Positions 55,201 to 64,000 of a stretch of DNA of 64,000 bases are shown here, in pieces. The number at the start of each line of letters is the position of its first letter. Position 1 is the stretch's first letter. The position numbers were made by a program, and so were the translations under genes. This DNA comes from Xiphydria camelus (Eukaryota > Arthropoda > Insecta > Hymenoptera > Xiphydriidae): positions 5,800,400 to 5,864,399 of the forward strand of contig OY783197.1 of the NCBI GenBank assembly GCA_963678675.1, read 5' to 3'. The notes beneath the pieces were generated by a model that searched no databases, was not told the DNA's origin, and worked only from the letters and a program-made list of their open reading frames with translations.

Positions 55201-58200
55201 CGAAGAGCGACCGAAACGTCAGACGTGTAGTGCTTCTTGTTGTTGTTTGGCCTGATTATTACCTAGTGAAAGTTAAGTTAAATTAATTTTAGGTGCAAAA
55301 CTGAATGCAAATGAAAACTGGCTATATTCTAGGCATAGTTTCTCTTTATCTACTTTATATCATTGTAGTTTTATTTAAGTATTTTTTCTCCCTTTAGAGT
55401 TAATTAGAACATTTATGATAGGAGAATTTTTAAAAAAAATTTACAGTATTGAATTAGTATCTTATTAGCTTCCATTACTGCTTATTGCGGCTATATGCAA
55501 CTATTAATCAGATAATGTTGTTTCTCGTTAATTTTAATTATATAAAATAAGATACCCCCGTTTTATTGCAGACGTTCCAAGCGAGCAGTCTGTGTTTATA
55601 ATGCTGAACGGGGAAGAGAGCGAGTTGAAGTTCCTAAACATCACGAATCCGAAGGTAAACGCAAAGTTGACATCGCGCATCCGAAAAAAACGCGTTCGTA
55701 TATTTTACTTTGCCTGACGGAGATTCGGGGAAAGTCGTACGCGTTTTGCAATAGCAACGAAAAAAGAAAGTAAATGGATGTTTCTTCGTAAATTAGACGG
55801 AGTTGGAAAAGATCTCGCAGCCAGACGCTTTCGTCGTGATGTACTCCGTGATCGATAAGGCATCCTTCCAAAGAGCGGAGGAACATTTGGCCCGACTCCA
55901 CGATCAGGACTTGCTGCGAGGAAGGCCGGCCATTTTGGTGGGCAATAAGGTCGACCTAGTGCGATCAAGAGCAGTATCCACTCAAGGTAAAGAAATCAAT
56001 GTTTGACTAGCGTCAAATCAATATTCAATATACAGGGTGACATTTTGAAAACTTGCCACCCCAATATCTCAGAAAATTACAGAGATTTTCTAAAAAACAA
56101 AAATACTGTTTCGGCAGTGGAGAGGGGGAACCAAAATGACATAATCGGAGACGCACCCACTCCAACCCCCTTAGGGGTAGCCCCCCAACTTGTGAAAGCT
56201 CTTTAAAAATGCTTTACAACAACACCAAATTTTGGTACCTTTCGATGAGTAGTTTTCGCGCAAATCGAGAAAGAAACTGCAGGAAGTAAGTTTTGTCAAT
56301 TTATTTATTAAAGGTCAATTATATTCCAATAAATTTTCGAAGTGATTTCCATTATCTGATCTTACTCCCTGCGATTTCTTCTTATGGAGACATCTGAAAT
56401 CTGTTATTTTTCAAACTCAACCAGTAAGCATTAACCAACTGAAACAGAGAATTATGCAAGAATGTCGCAAAATTTCAAGAAAAAGATTTGAAAAAGTCCG
56501 AAAAATCAATGGAAATCATTTCGAAAATTTATTGAAACGTAATTGACCTTTAATAAATAAATTGACAACTTACTTCTAGCAGTTTCTTTCTCGATTTCCG
56601 CAAAAACTACTCATCGAAAGGTACCAAAATTTGGTGTTGTTATAAAGCATTTTTAAAGAGCTTTCCAACGCTGTATTACACATGGGGGGTTGCTATTTAA
56701 GATTACAAAGTTGGGGGGCTACCCCTAAGGGGGTTGGAGGGGGTGCGTCTCCGATTACGTCATTTTGGTTCCCCCTCTCCACTGCCGAAACCGTATTTTC
56801 TTTTTTTAGAAAATCTCTGTAACTTTCTGAAATATTGGGGTGGCAAGTTTTCAAAATGTCACCCTGCATATAATAAAAGTAAGTGTGGTTAGTCTGTACG
56901 TTCCCATAAAACTCTGGAACCGCTAATCATAGCCCCGTGGGAGTTATAGGGTATGGTGGCCCTACATCCCCCATCGATGAAAAAGTTTTTGTTTTGGAAC
57001 TGCAGGGGTTAGTTCAGAAGATACAGGGGTTAAAAGGGTGCCGCCCACTAAAGGATTGTAAGTGTGGTTAGTCTGTGCGTTCCCATAAAACTCTGGAACC
57101 GCTAATCGTAGCCCCATGGGGGTTATTACCCCTATAGGGTATGGTAGCCCTACATCCCCCATCGATGAAGAATTTTTTGTTTTGGAACTGTAGGGGTTGG
57201 TTCAGAAGATACAGGGGTTAAAAGGGTGCCGCCCACCAATGGACTGTAAGTGTGGTTAGTTTGTGCGTTCCTATAAAACTCTGGAACCGGTAATCGTATC
57301 CCCATGGGGGTTGTAGGGTATGGTAGCCCTACATCTCCCATCGATGAAGAAGTTTTTGTTTTGGAACTGCAGGGGTTGGTTCAGAAGATACAGGGGTTAA
57401 AAGGGTGCCGCCCACCAATGGACTTCTTCCAGCGACTATCTCAAGTGCTTTACAGTGTGATAAAATTTTCAAAAATATCGCGGACTAATCCAGAATGTTC
57501 CCGGCTGTTCCAAAATGTACTAGAATGTTCTAAAATATTCTAGAATGTTCCAAAGTGTTCAAGAATATTCTAGATTTTTCTGAAATATTCCAGAAAGTTT
57601 TAGAATGTTCCAGAATATTCTAGAAAGTTCTGAAATATTCTAGAATGCTACAGAACTTTCTAGAAAGTTCAACAATGTTTTCGGGCCCACAAAATTTTTA
57701 AATTCGTTGAATGTGCCAGGGATGCCTTTTCACTGTTTGAGATTAAAAAAAGGATCACCAATTATTTCGTTAAGGAATTTAGATTTACCCGGATTATGTA
57801 ATGGAACAAGAATGACCGTGAAGCAGTTATCAAACAATATAATTGAAGCACAAATAATGTCGGAAAAATGTAAAGGAGAAACAGTATTTATTCCGAGGAT
57901 ACCCCTTATATCCACTGAACCGCCGTTTCAATTCAAAAGAATTCAATTTCCAATAGCATATGCAATCAAATAAACAAGAGAGCTTTCTTTCACGACGTAA
58001 GCGCTGTTGTATTGAGAATATGATGACTTATTGTTAGTTCAGCTTTATGATTTTTGGAGTTTAAAGTTTATCCCTTTAATTTACATTTTGCGGGAACTCA
58101 CTAGCTTTCCCGAGCGGAGCGAGGGCCACATATGCTAGTTATAAATATTTGTGGAAACTTATCTAGTCTTACGTTGTTGTTATGTAGGGATTATCTCGAG

Positions 58201-58929
58201 AATTATCTGCAGCCACTGTCGCTAAGTTGCCACTGTTGCTGAAAGCAAATATACATAAATAGATAAGGAGTTGGGTGATGGTCAATATTTATACTGCCGA
58301 CTGCTGTAGTCTTGCATTTGTTGGTGGAATAAGTACTGACGAAATTGAGCCACGCCTCCTCCGATACTTCTAAACGTAACATCCTGTATAAAAGCCTTAA
58401 CTGAAACTAAATAGAGCTGAAACTAAATAGTTCTAGTTGAAGTTCTGTAAGAGAATTATTTAAAAATTACAGTTTTAGTGCCGTTAATTGAATGAAAACT
58501 GTAAATTTTACATTTAATTACTTATTACATTTAATTACTAATTCTATTTAGTTTGTCAACAATCACCTTGATGACATTGTTTTTATCACATTAACATTAT
58601 TATATTTATAGATATACAATTATATTCATATCTTACTTTCAGATGGGAAATGCATGGCCTGCACGTATCGAGCAAAGTTCATCGAGATCTCCGTCGGTAT
58701 CAATCATAACGTCGACGACCTTCTGGTTGGCATCCTCAGCCAAATCCGCCTGAAATTGGTGCAGGGTCACCTGGAGAATCGGAGCGGCGGCGGTAGCGAG
58801 GGCAGCGCCCATTGGTACAAATCGAGAGGCGTCGTACGCGCCAGCATGAAGGCCCGACAGATGCTCACCTGGCTCTTCGGCAAGGAGGATAGTAAGTTCA
58901 AGAATTGCGAGAACCTTCACGTCTTGTAG
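42999..58929 (+). CDS. RGK-family small GTPase (Rad/Gem/Kir), 3' four exons
   Basis: RGK proteins are Ras-like membrane-associated GTP-binding proteins that inhibit voltage-gated calcium channels and influence the cytoskeleton. Exons 42999-43214, 55572-55654, 55797-55986 and 58643-58929 join in phase through GT..AG introns to give 257 residues here. The first part holds the basic/Ser-rich [18 protein letters not shown] stretch. Then comes the P-loop GARGVGKTA (residues 45-53), [41 protein letters not shown] (148-153, G4), and [20 protein letters not shown] in the G5 region. The C-terminus is [23 protein letters not shown], matching the RGK C-terminal Cys motif; no CAAX box is present, as in RGKs. 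The Ras DxxG switch II is replaced (LNITNP), as is usual in RGKs. Upstream exon(s) are needed: 42999 follows TTTTCAG and starts mid-codon. I did not find them. Confidence 0.93.
43751..43963. mobile_element. Hairpin MITE
   Basis: ACGAAAAAAAATAAATCGTA at the left is mirrored by TACGATTTATTTTTTCCGT at the right, with ~65-bp arms including TTACAAAGTTTGTAGTAAAT. The centre is AT-rich and non-coding. Confidence 0.7.
44499..44823. mobile_element. Tigger/pogo-type MITE
   Basis: TA flanks CAGTGGACTCGATTATCCGA ... TCGGATAACCGCGAGTCTACTG. The CAGT..ACTC...AT(A/T)TCCG ends and TA duplication are characteristic of pogo/Tigger elements. Confidence 0.8.
45770..45830. mobile_element. Partial second copy of the Tigger MITE right end
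   Basis: GTTAATCCGGAGCCTCGGTT and on to GCGAGTCTACTG followed by TA are nearly identical to 44765-44823. Confidence 0.75.
45960..45995. repeat. Half copy of the GGAAGTTGGCCCC hairpin family
   Basis: GGAAGTTGGCCCCTCGTTTC followed by TATTACTTTCCG. The complementary arm is missing. Confidence 0.65.
46247..46299. repeat. Hairpin-family copy
   Basis: GAAGTTAGCCGCTCGTTAAC, loop with AAAGTAATGGG, then GAGGGGCCACCTTC. Diverged arms. It lies ~80 bp left of the Tigger-like element. Confidence 0.65.
48443..48692 (-). repeat. TRIM 3' LTR
   Basis: On the + strand it reads TGTGGCGAAAAGGATG...GGGTCGCCACA. It differs from the partner LTR at one site (GGCTAGGTCGAC versus GGCTAGGCCGAC). Confidence 0.95.
48696..48705 (-). 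other. Polypurine tract of the TRIM
   Basis: The - strand reads AGGGGGGGAG, then TAC and the TG of the 3' LTR. This is the expected position for plus-strand priming. Confidence 0.75.
48935..49141. repeat. Minisatellite inside the TRIM
   Basis: Variants of CGTGACGTCGTATCGAAGCG and TGTGCGTGGGT recur about six times at intervals of roughly 31-37 bp. Open frames here are repeat translations. Confidence 0.8.
49241..49258 (-). other. Primer binding site matching tRNA-Trp
   Basis: The - strand reads TGGTGACCCCGACGTGAT directly inside the 5' LTR. It is complementary to the 3' end of insect tRNA-Trp as I remember it (..ATCACGTCGGGGTCA plus CCA). Confidence 0.8.
49260..49509 (-). repeat. TRIM 5' LTR
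   Basis: 250 bp, 249 identical to 48443-48692. It contains TATATAAG on the - strand as the likely promoter. Confidence 0.95.
50690..52250. other. Intronic DNA, no gene recognised
   Basis: Frames of up to 93 codons without domains. Nothing supported. Confidence 0.5.
52261..52745. repeat. Tandem cluster of four hairpin-family units
   Basis: Units at about 52261, 52394, 52529 and 52639 each hold (AAGT)TGGCCYCTCGTTGCCG, AAAGTAATGG.AA.GAGG and GGC(C/T)AACTTCACGTAT, followed by a shared tail (CAACTTGCT..GGTCT..CCT, CTACGTAT.TCAG, TATGCCATT). Period about 110-135 bp. Confidence 0.8.
53501..53568. repeat. Hairpin-family copy
   Basis: GAAGTTGGCCCCTCCTCTCC, ATTACTTTCCATGG, then CGAAAGGCCAATTTCACG and TATCAACTTGCTC. 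It keeps the flank shared with the tandem cluster. Confidence 0.75.
54771..54846. other. Pre-miRNA-like hairpin
   Basis: AGGTTTCGAGATTACTTTCC then ATAA pairs with the mirrored TTATGGAAGGGAACCACGAAACCT: 20 of 24 Watson-Crick, one G-U and three mismatches, around a ~28-nt loop. No expression evidence. Confidence 0.4.
55183..55226 (+). ncRNA. Hammerhead-ribozyme-like motif (Penelope-element type)
   Basis: Stem I ACGTCT (55183-55188) pairs with AGACGT (55221-55226). The core CTGAAGA is at 55189-55195. Stem II is GG/CC plus GCTC-GAA-GAGC with a GA bulge. GAA is at 55213-55215, then ACGT as a minimal stem III, then C before the predicted cleavage site (GTC). Minimal hammerheads with a tiny stem III are known from Penelope-like retroelements and act as dimers. 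No reverse transcriptase is seen nearby. Confidence 0.6.
55572..55654 (+). CDS. RGK exon 2 of those visible
   Basis: Acceptor TTTTATTGCAG ends at 55571; donor AAG^GTAAAC at 55655. It encodes (D)[19 protein letters not shown] then FLNITNPK, ending in phase 0. Confidence 0.93.
55797..55986 (+). CDS. RGK exon 3 of those visible (G4 motif)
   Basis: Acceptor GTAAATTAG ends at 55796; donor CAAG^GTAAAG at 55987. It encodes [20 protein letters not shown] through [18 protein letters not shown]. The intron before it is only 142 bp. Confidence 0.93.
56031..56870 (+). mobile_element. Mariner-type element with ~280-bp inverted ends
   Basis: TACAGGGTGACATTTTG at the left matches the inverse CAAAATGTCACCCTG at the right. 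Long arms include CTACCCCTAAGGGGGTTGG and TTTCTTTCTCGATTT. Between them a transposase tail (about 56358-56547) reads [16 protein letters not shown]...[14 protein letters not shown]...NGNHFENLL, the typical C-terminus of an IS630/Tc1/mariner transposase (D.TP.DFFLWG.LK). Begins 44 bp after an RGK exon. Confidence 0.8.
56880..57424. repeat. Three-unit tandem repeat (~180 bp)
   Basis: AAGTGTGGTTAGT.TGTRCGTT begins units at 56881, 57060 and 57248 (spacing 179 and 188). Each unit contains CTACATC.CCCATCGATGAA and GGGTGCCGCCCAC.AA.GGA. The 60-odd-codon - strand frames are repeat translations. Confidence 0.88.
57470..57680. repeat. TTC/GAA array resembling heat-shock elements
   Basis: About twenty closely spaced variants of AGAATGTTC, ATTCTAGAA and GAAATATTC, i.e. 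alternating nGAAn and nTTCn pentamers. It may be a degenerate satellite with an ~11-bp step, or a cluster of HSF-like sites. Confidence 0.7.
57690..58139 (+). pseudogene. Helitron/PIF1-type helicase C-terminal remnant and 3' end
   Basis: [20 protein letters not shown] then [20 protein letters not shown] and [12 protein letters not shown]...[14 protein letters not shown] is the late helicase segment of Helitron proteins (LP.GMP.H.L.LK.G.PI.LLRNL....LCNGTR). A stop follows at 57971-57973 and the next motif (TINKAQGQ) is absent. At 58100-58139 a CCC...GGG stem is followed by TATGCTAG then TTATAAAT, matching the CTAG-type 3' end of the two elements at 3-10 kb. Confidence 0.75.
58643..58929 (+). 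CDS. RGK last exon
   Basis: Acceptor CTTACTTTCAG ends at 58642; TAG at 58927-58929. It encodes (D)[37 protein letters not shown], a Gly/Ser linker, and the basic tail ending [11 protein letters not shown]. Confidence 0.93.
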
Positions 58930-59003
58930 AAAGTAAAGGGGAAGTATGTAGGGAAACGAAGGATGTTTTCGAATGTACGGGAAAGATCGGAACAAGTTGA
59001 TAT

Positions 59004-59072
59004 GCGAACTTGGCCCCTCGTTCCCATTATTTTCCGTGGGAGCGAGGGGCCAGCTTAGTATATCATCTTGCT
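59004..59072. repeat. Hairpin-family copy with long arms, 75 bp after the RGK stop
   Basis: AAGTTGATATGCGAACTTGG and CCCCTCG, a loop containing CCATTATTTTCCG, then CGAGGGGCCAGCTTAG and TATATCATCTTGCTC. With outer arms the hairpin spans ~80 bp. It probably lies in the RGK 3' UTR. Confidence 0.8.
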
Positions 59073-60376
59073 CCTACTTGGATTTAGAGATAATCTGTAT
59101 GATATCTAAACAAAAATGAGTTTCTCGATGGAATTAAAAGGATTTATGATATATAACGTTTATTCAGGAGTAGAAATTGACCACTTAAGGCGAGTCTTAA
59201 CTCTCACTATCGACTGTAGCAGTCAAAAATAAACTCAATAGTCAATCCTCTCAGAGCAACCGTACATCATCGTCAAAAAGAAGACAGTTTTCAATTTCTG
59301 GCTCTTTAGAAATGCAGAGAAAAATATACTATACGTAGAGCTCTGGATGAATCTGGATCATCTGCACGTAATATATCGCGTGCTAATTTAGTTTCTAGTA
59401 ATTCGCTTTAGCGGCGGAAAATCTGACTGAATAACGAGTTGTTATCGTAGGCGAGCGATGTTTGAAAGATGGAGAATAAATTGAGGACAGCGGCAAGTAG
59501 ATTCATTTGCGTCACCAAGTGGTCTCCTAATCCTGGACCACACGTCAGAGTATGTCAAAATGAATCTCAAAGTGATCAAAGAAGGTTATCATTTTGAAAT
59601 TAAAAGTAGGTCAAAAAGTGATCAAAAATGGATAGAAATGTGATAAAAATGGTTTTAAATGAGATAAAAAATGGACTACATTAAGATCATAATAGTCTTA
59701 TTCTTCGGATCATATCTGGGTCCCAATGAGAATAACTTATTTTTGATCATATTTTGATCAAATTGCCATGAAATTTTTTACTCTGGTCCCCTCCTTTCGA
59801 TTTTTGAAACGCACGCCCTTTCGTTGCACTTTCATTTACTTACTTTCAATCATGTTTGGAAGCAAATGTCAGAGCAAGCAATATTTGGAAGCAATTCATG
59901 TAATCTTATTTCTTATCGTTTAACATAAAATTTTAAAAAATGTTTAAAATTGTTATAGAAGACACGCAGTTATAGCTGCAATACGACAGGAGGGTATGGC
60001 ATACCCTGGATGTGTATTCTAGGGTTAATTTCATCTTTCCATATCAATTAATGCAATTCGAAGTATTTATCGTAACGTTAAAATCTGACGAGACTTCTGA
60101 ATATTTTCGTAAGGGGGCTTCATCAGGTCAATACTTGCAAGACTTTTTGTTTTGATGTAATGGGGATCGTTTACCATATCGAACATTGAAGTCTTGTTTT
60201 TATCGGTTGATGGGACAAGTATTGGTTGAATCGAGTTACACTTCATATGAACTTTCTGACAGTAATATCCTGTTTAATTGAGCTGGAAAGGATTATTCGA
60301 TCCTGGGGGTCGAATATATGTGAAGCATAAGTACCTACGCATCAATCTCAGTAGCTAATAGTATCTTATGTCATTA

Positions 60377-60479
60377 GGCTGAAATCTGAGGTTTTTTCAG
60401 GCCGTTTAATTAGGTCGTAACACGACCTAACGACGTACTACGACCTAAACACAGTCTTAAAAATCCGAGGATTTCAGCC
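60377..60479. repeat. 103-bp hairpin element
   Basis: GGCTGAAATCTGAGGTTTTT pairs with AAAAATCCGAGGATTTCAGCC (a few mismatches). ACGACCTAA is repeated inside in both orientations. Confidence 0.6.
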
Positions 60480-61574
60480 GCGAAAGACATACTATTTTTT
60501 CTCACCAATGCCAATTTCTCAAAACAAAACAACAGAAGTATACATGGCTCATTTCACATTGCGCTTATAAGTTTGGAAAAAGGATCCATTTCGGACTCAG
60601 CAATCTTTTAACAGCCTGCGGACTCCCAGTCGGTGTCACGCGGCAAAAACGCCATCTTACGGTCTAAAAATAAGCTGGAAAAGTCTTCGAAATGGGCATG
60701 AGGGGGGGAAAAAGCTTTTATTTACTGAGATATTGTCGTATAATTCGCCCCGCAACCAAGTAACTATCATTATTCCGGCATTTTTTTGTGGAACTCGTTA
60801 CTGACTTTAGTTAGAAGGATTGGCAGATGAGATGAAAGGAATTTCGGTACAGAGTCATCGATGACAAAAGAGAGTTAAGGCCTGACACCAGTAGTCCGCT
60901 ATCTTGAATATGATTCGATATTTAGGATGTGGATATAACTTTGTTATAATAGAACATATAATAATATCACTATTTTAACACGGTGGAGAATACTGAGTCC
61001 CGCTTGGGCGGGAAAAGTATGTAAATAGAAAAAAAAATAATAATTAGAGTTCGGCCGGGTACGATCTGTCAACCTTTGCATTCAGCAGTCACATAGACCA
61101 GATATACAAAAACCAATTAATTTCTCCATAATGGTATGTACATTCATTTCAATCACACCGATCACTTAGCACATTCGTTACTGTTAGCGATCACGATGTC
61201 ATTCACATAACAAGTAAATCTTTCAAACTAAAGGAATTATCCACATCTTAAAATACTAACTGGTCACGTTCTGAGTTGTTTACGTTTTGTAGCTACTGGT
61301 CAATACCACACGCGGCACCACCGTCGGTTCTAGGGCTGTAGACATAATATGGAGCAATATAGTACTGACGTAGGGGCCCGTGCATTGCCATCGTGCTAGG
61401 ATGTTTATTTATATCGGATTCACAAAGTCTAAATTGATTTAGCCAATCAATCTTCTCGTTAATACAAACTTGAAAAGGCGAAAAATTGGGTATTCATGTT
61501 AACAAAATTCGTGTTATAACGCTTTAACTTAAAACAGACGTTTTTGTAAGTAACGCAAATGAATTTGAGAGTGT

Positions 61575-61600
61575 ATAGGTATATATATATATATACCTAT
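61575..61600. repeat. Perfect AT palindrome
   Basis: ATAGGT followed by an alternating TA run and ACCTAT, 26 bp, fully self-complementary. Confidence 0.8.
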
Positions 61601-63755
61601 ATGTACAGTTGAAAAAAAGAAGGGAAAATTTATTCCTTCATTTCGCAAAGAACGTCTTATCGTACAGCTTCTAGTATTCATCATTGTCCGGTCTGCCTTC
61701 GTTGCTCTAATCTCTGATTGAAGAGGCGTCTTCTTATAGGGCGATTGGGTAACTGCACAAAACAGATAGAGTGCCATCTGTGGCACGCACCAAGCATTAA
61801 GCAGATGCCCGTGGTATAAGCGCTGTTTACACGTTATTTTGGATAATAATTGAAGTGTTTTACCTATGAGATTTAATCAACATGGCCTCAATTATAATAG
61901 AATGTGGATTTCAAAGCATTTAAATAAATTCTTTCCGTGGAAAATCGTTATCAAAAGGTAAATACAAGCAGCGCCACCAAGCTGGGTTTCTTGGCGAAAC
62001 TTGGATGTACATTCTCTATATGTACACGTGTAACACAAACAAAAGCTACGTTTGTGGAAGTACGCTAGAGCCCTATTGGACCTCTTTCAACTCGATACAA
62101 TATATACTGTAAATCAATAAATGTACTAGTTAGTTGCAGCGTGCTTATGCAATCCGAAACTATTGCCTTTTTCTTCGTGTATTGTGTTTTTATGAAAACG
62201 TGTATTCGACGTGATGTATGTTCCGTTAGTTTGTTTTTTCACTCGCTAACTGACAATTTTATAAGTTGAATTGTTTATCTCTATTGATGCATGTAGAAGA
62301 TTACCTAATTTTATTTATCCACGTGTACGACCAATCGTAAAGCTCGCCCGTCATAAAAAAGTGTTTCGATGGGAGACCTAAGATTCTTACGAAGTGCCTT
62401 TGAGTATTTTTATAATTACGATAAGACCTATGTACCTACTATTAATCATTATCACATCCGTTGGTTCGACTTTAATTGGCGGATATGATTCAATATATTA
62501 TATCGTATTTGTATGTATGAGAAATAGCGTATAGTTATCTACTATCATGAGATTTGGAGGGCGCCAAAGTGTTCTGCGATTGTAGACGCTTATCGGGACT
62601 ATCTTGTTGTTGAACGTCGAGTAGAAAATAAGTCAACTTCGAGGGAAGCAGAGTCGTTCTTGTCATTGTTCGTATACTATACCTTGTGATTTTATCGTAT
62701 GGGGTATTTTTCCTCCAGTTAACTACTTTTTAGAAATAGTACATATTATAGGCTTGAAAAGAAATTTTAAATATATTTGAAGAATGTTTATTTTACTTTT
62801 AGGTTTTCAGCACTGTTTATGTGCAGTTATTGGCCTCATTTTGGAATGACAGATAAATCTGTAAGAGTCCAATTATATTTTCATCCCATATACTCGTATA
62901 GCGTACCTATACTTGAATCGACTACCTATGTGCAAAGTATGTATGTACGTAAAACTCATCGACGTATATTTAACAATGTAATAATCCTGCAAGTTCGCTG
63001 TAACATGTGAAATGACAATACTGCCAGCTCTTTCGAAAATAAAAACTAGAGAAATAAATGTTATACGTATCCAATCCATGAAACCCTCCCTAGTAAGAAC
63101 GAATCCTCCCTCCCGAAGTATCGAATTGTCATTTTTATAATAAATATCTGTCCATTGGCATATTTTTTATTACGATTCTAGATCAACTTGAAAGACCTTG
63201 TACATCTATCAATTTCAAAATACAATGTATAGTTTATTCCACATGAATTCGTATTTTCAATTTCTCCAAAAATACAAATGAAATAATAAACTTCGAAATT
63301 TTCCACAAAATATTCTTCTATAATTAATTGTATATGCAAAGACTAATCAACATAAAATTTAACAAAGTTCGTCGATTAGTAACAAAAATAATACATTCGT
63401 TTCAAGTTATGTAGTACATGAAAGAAATATGCAAAAGTACGACACGAATATAATTTGTTTAATACACGCACACACCGTGTATATGTATATTATTTAATTA
63501 AGATTGTACTTGTTTCTCAAACGGTACAAATGTTTTATTAATTTTTTGTTATGAGAAACTTCCCAGCGTGAATGTATAACAATATCGATAATACAAAGAA
63601 GGTATAGCGAAGTTTGAAATAAAATGGGAATGGGATTTCAAACAATGCTTATTCGGAAATTTATTTACGAGTTTGTTAATTCGAACGTTTAAAATATTTT
63701 ATTTATCGGGTAAATATATTTGCACCTTTCGCGCTTTTAATATAAGTAGTCTGGT

Positions 63756-64000
63756 CTACTTTTGCAATGGTGTGATCGTCAATTCATTGACCTATAAAGA
63801 TAATAAATTATTATCCAATGTATTCTTTGTATAATTATTCGATATTAGCTGTAATATTAAGGAATATACCCTACCTGAACACCTGGAGGAGTTTCCAGAA
63901 CATAAACTACTCCATCGGCAATATCCTTGGACTTTACGTATGAAAGTTGATTGAAGATATCATTAGATCCTCCACCGCGACTAATTATTTCTGTCTTAAC
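63756..64000 (-). CDS. Short-chain dehydrogenase/reductase, last two exons (partial)
   Basis: SDR enzymes reduce or oxidise carbonyl/hydroxyl groups with NAD(P). Exon 63875-64000 (- strand) encodes 42 residues from VKTEIISRGGG to YVKSKDIADGVVYVLETPPG then VQ. A CAG^GTAGGG donor and TTTATAG acceptor frame an 83-bp intron (63792-63874). The final exon 63756-63791 gives VNELTITPLQK and stop. VKTEI is the post-catalytic P.G.V.T motif, and the (P)EDIADAV.YVL.TPPHVQV.E(L/I)TI ending is typical of insect farnesol dehydrogenase/DHRS11-like SDRs. The Rossmann fold and YxxxK site lie beyond the window edge. Confidence 0.85.

Larger units (their letters stand above)
43215..55571 (+). other. 12.4-kb RGK intron
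   Basis: A GTAAGT...TTTTATTGCAG intron loaded with transposons: a hairpin MITE, a 1.7-kb TIR element with nested Tigger MITE, a 4.3-kb Tigger-like element with nested TRIM, hairpin repeats, and a hammerhead-like motif. No additional host exon was recognised. Confidence 0.8.
59073..63755. other. Intergenic region between convergent genes
   Basis: No gene recognised. Contains a (GTGATCAAAAATGG)-like motif run at 59570-59760 with possible GGACCA inverted ends, the small hairpin element at 60377-60479, possible diverged inverted copies of an AAGATGTGGATA motif near 60930 and 61245, and a perfect AT palindrome at 61575-61600. Confidence 0.45.

Noticed and set aside
55641..55968. - strand frames overlapping RGK exons
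   Set aside because: They are shadows of the + strand coding exons.

Overview
The window looks like an insect nuclear chromosome segment (AT-rich, spliced GT..AG genes, R1-type LINE, piggyBac, pogo/Tigger, Harbinger and Helitron remnants). A hymenopteran would fit, but I cannot prove the order from sequence alone. Only two host genes are clearly supported. (1) An RGK-family small GTPase on the + strand has its last four coding exons at 42999-43214, 55572-55654, 55797-55986 and 58643-58929. Its upstream exon(s) were not found. (2) The 3' end of a short-chain dehydrogenase/reductase (farnesol dehydrogenase/DHRS11-like) lies on the - strand at 63756-64000, running off the right edge. The two genes converge.

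Almost everything else is transposon-derived, often nested. 0.2-9.8 kb: a decayed Tc1/mariner helix-turn-helix, a 3-unit tandem repeat, two near-identical 1.19 kb Helitron-like elements each with five 129-bp units, a TGACGT-rich inverted-repeat element, and several long hairpins. 10.2-12.6 kb: a Tigger-like element with a Harbinger element nested in its reading frame. 13.6-15.9 kb: piggyBac-type MITE and foldback elements. 16.2-20.5 kb: a LINE C-terminal fragment split by a 4 kb transposon with long inverted repeats and a damaged DDE transposase gene. 20.9-24.4 kb: an almost intact piggyBac-like element with TTAA duplication and one nonsense codon. 24.9-28.3 kb: a broken multi-exon gene resembling insect DUF4806-type proteins, riddled by insertions (a THAP-fragment element, a foldback element containing a solo LTR, and a TTAA MITE). 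29-32.5 kb: further foldback and TTA-duplicating elements. 34.3-42.8 kb: an 8.5 kb structure with ~0.6 kb diverged inverted arms enclosing an antisense R1-clade LINE relic, itself split by a foldback element.

The 12.4 kb RGK intron (43215-55571) holds a 4.3 kb Tigger-like transposon. That transposon is split by a very young, coding-less LTR element (48443-49509; 250-bp LTRs differing at one base, a tRNA-Trp-type primer site, a polypurine tract). The intron also carries a tandem cluster of a dispersed hairpin repeat, a pre-miRNA-like hairpin and a hammerhead-ribozyme-like motif of the kind carried by Penelope-like elements. The last RGK intron carries a mariner-type relic 44 bp after exon 3, a 3-unit tandem repeat, a heat-shock-element-like TTC/GAA array and a Helitron helicase tail. 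The 59-63.7 kb intergenic stretch holds little that I recognise.

All splice sites, target duplications and family assignments were read by eye. No alignments or database searches were run.
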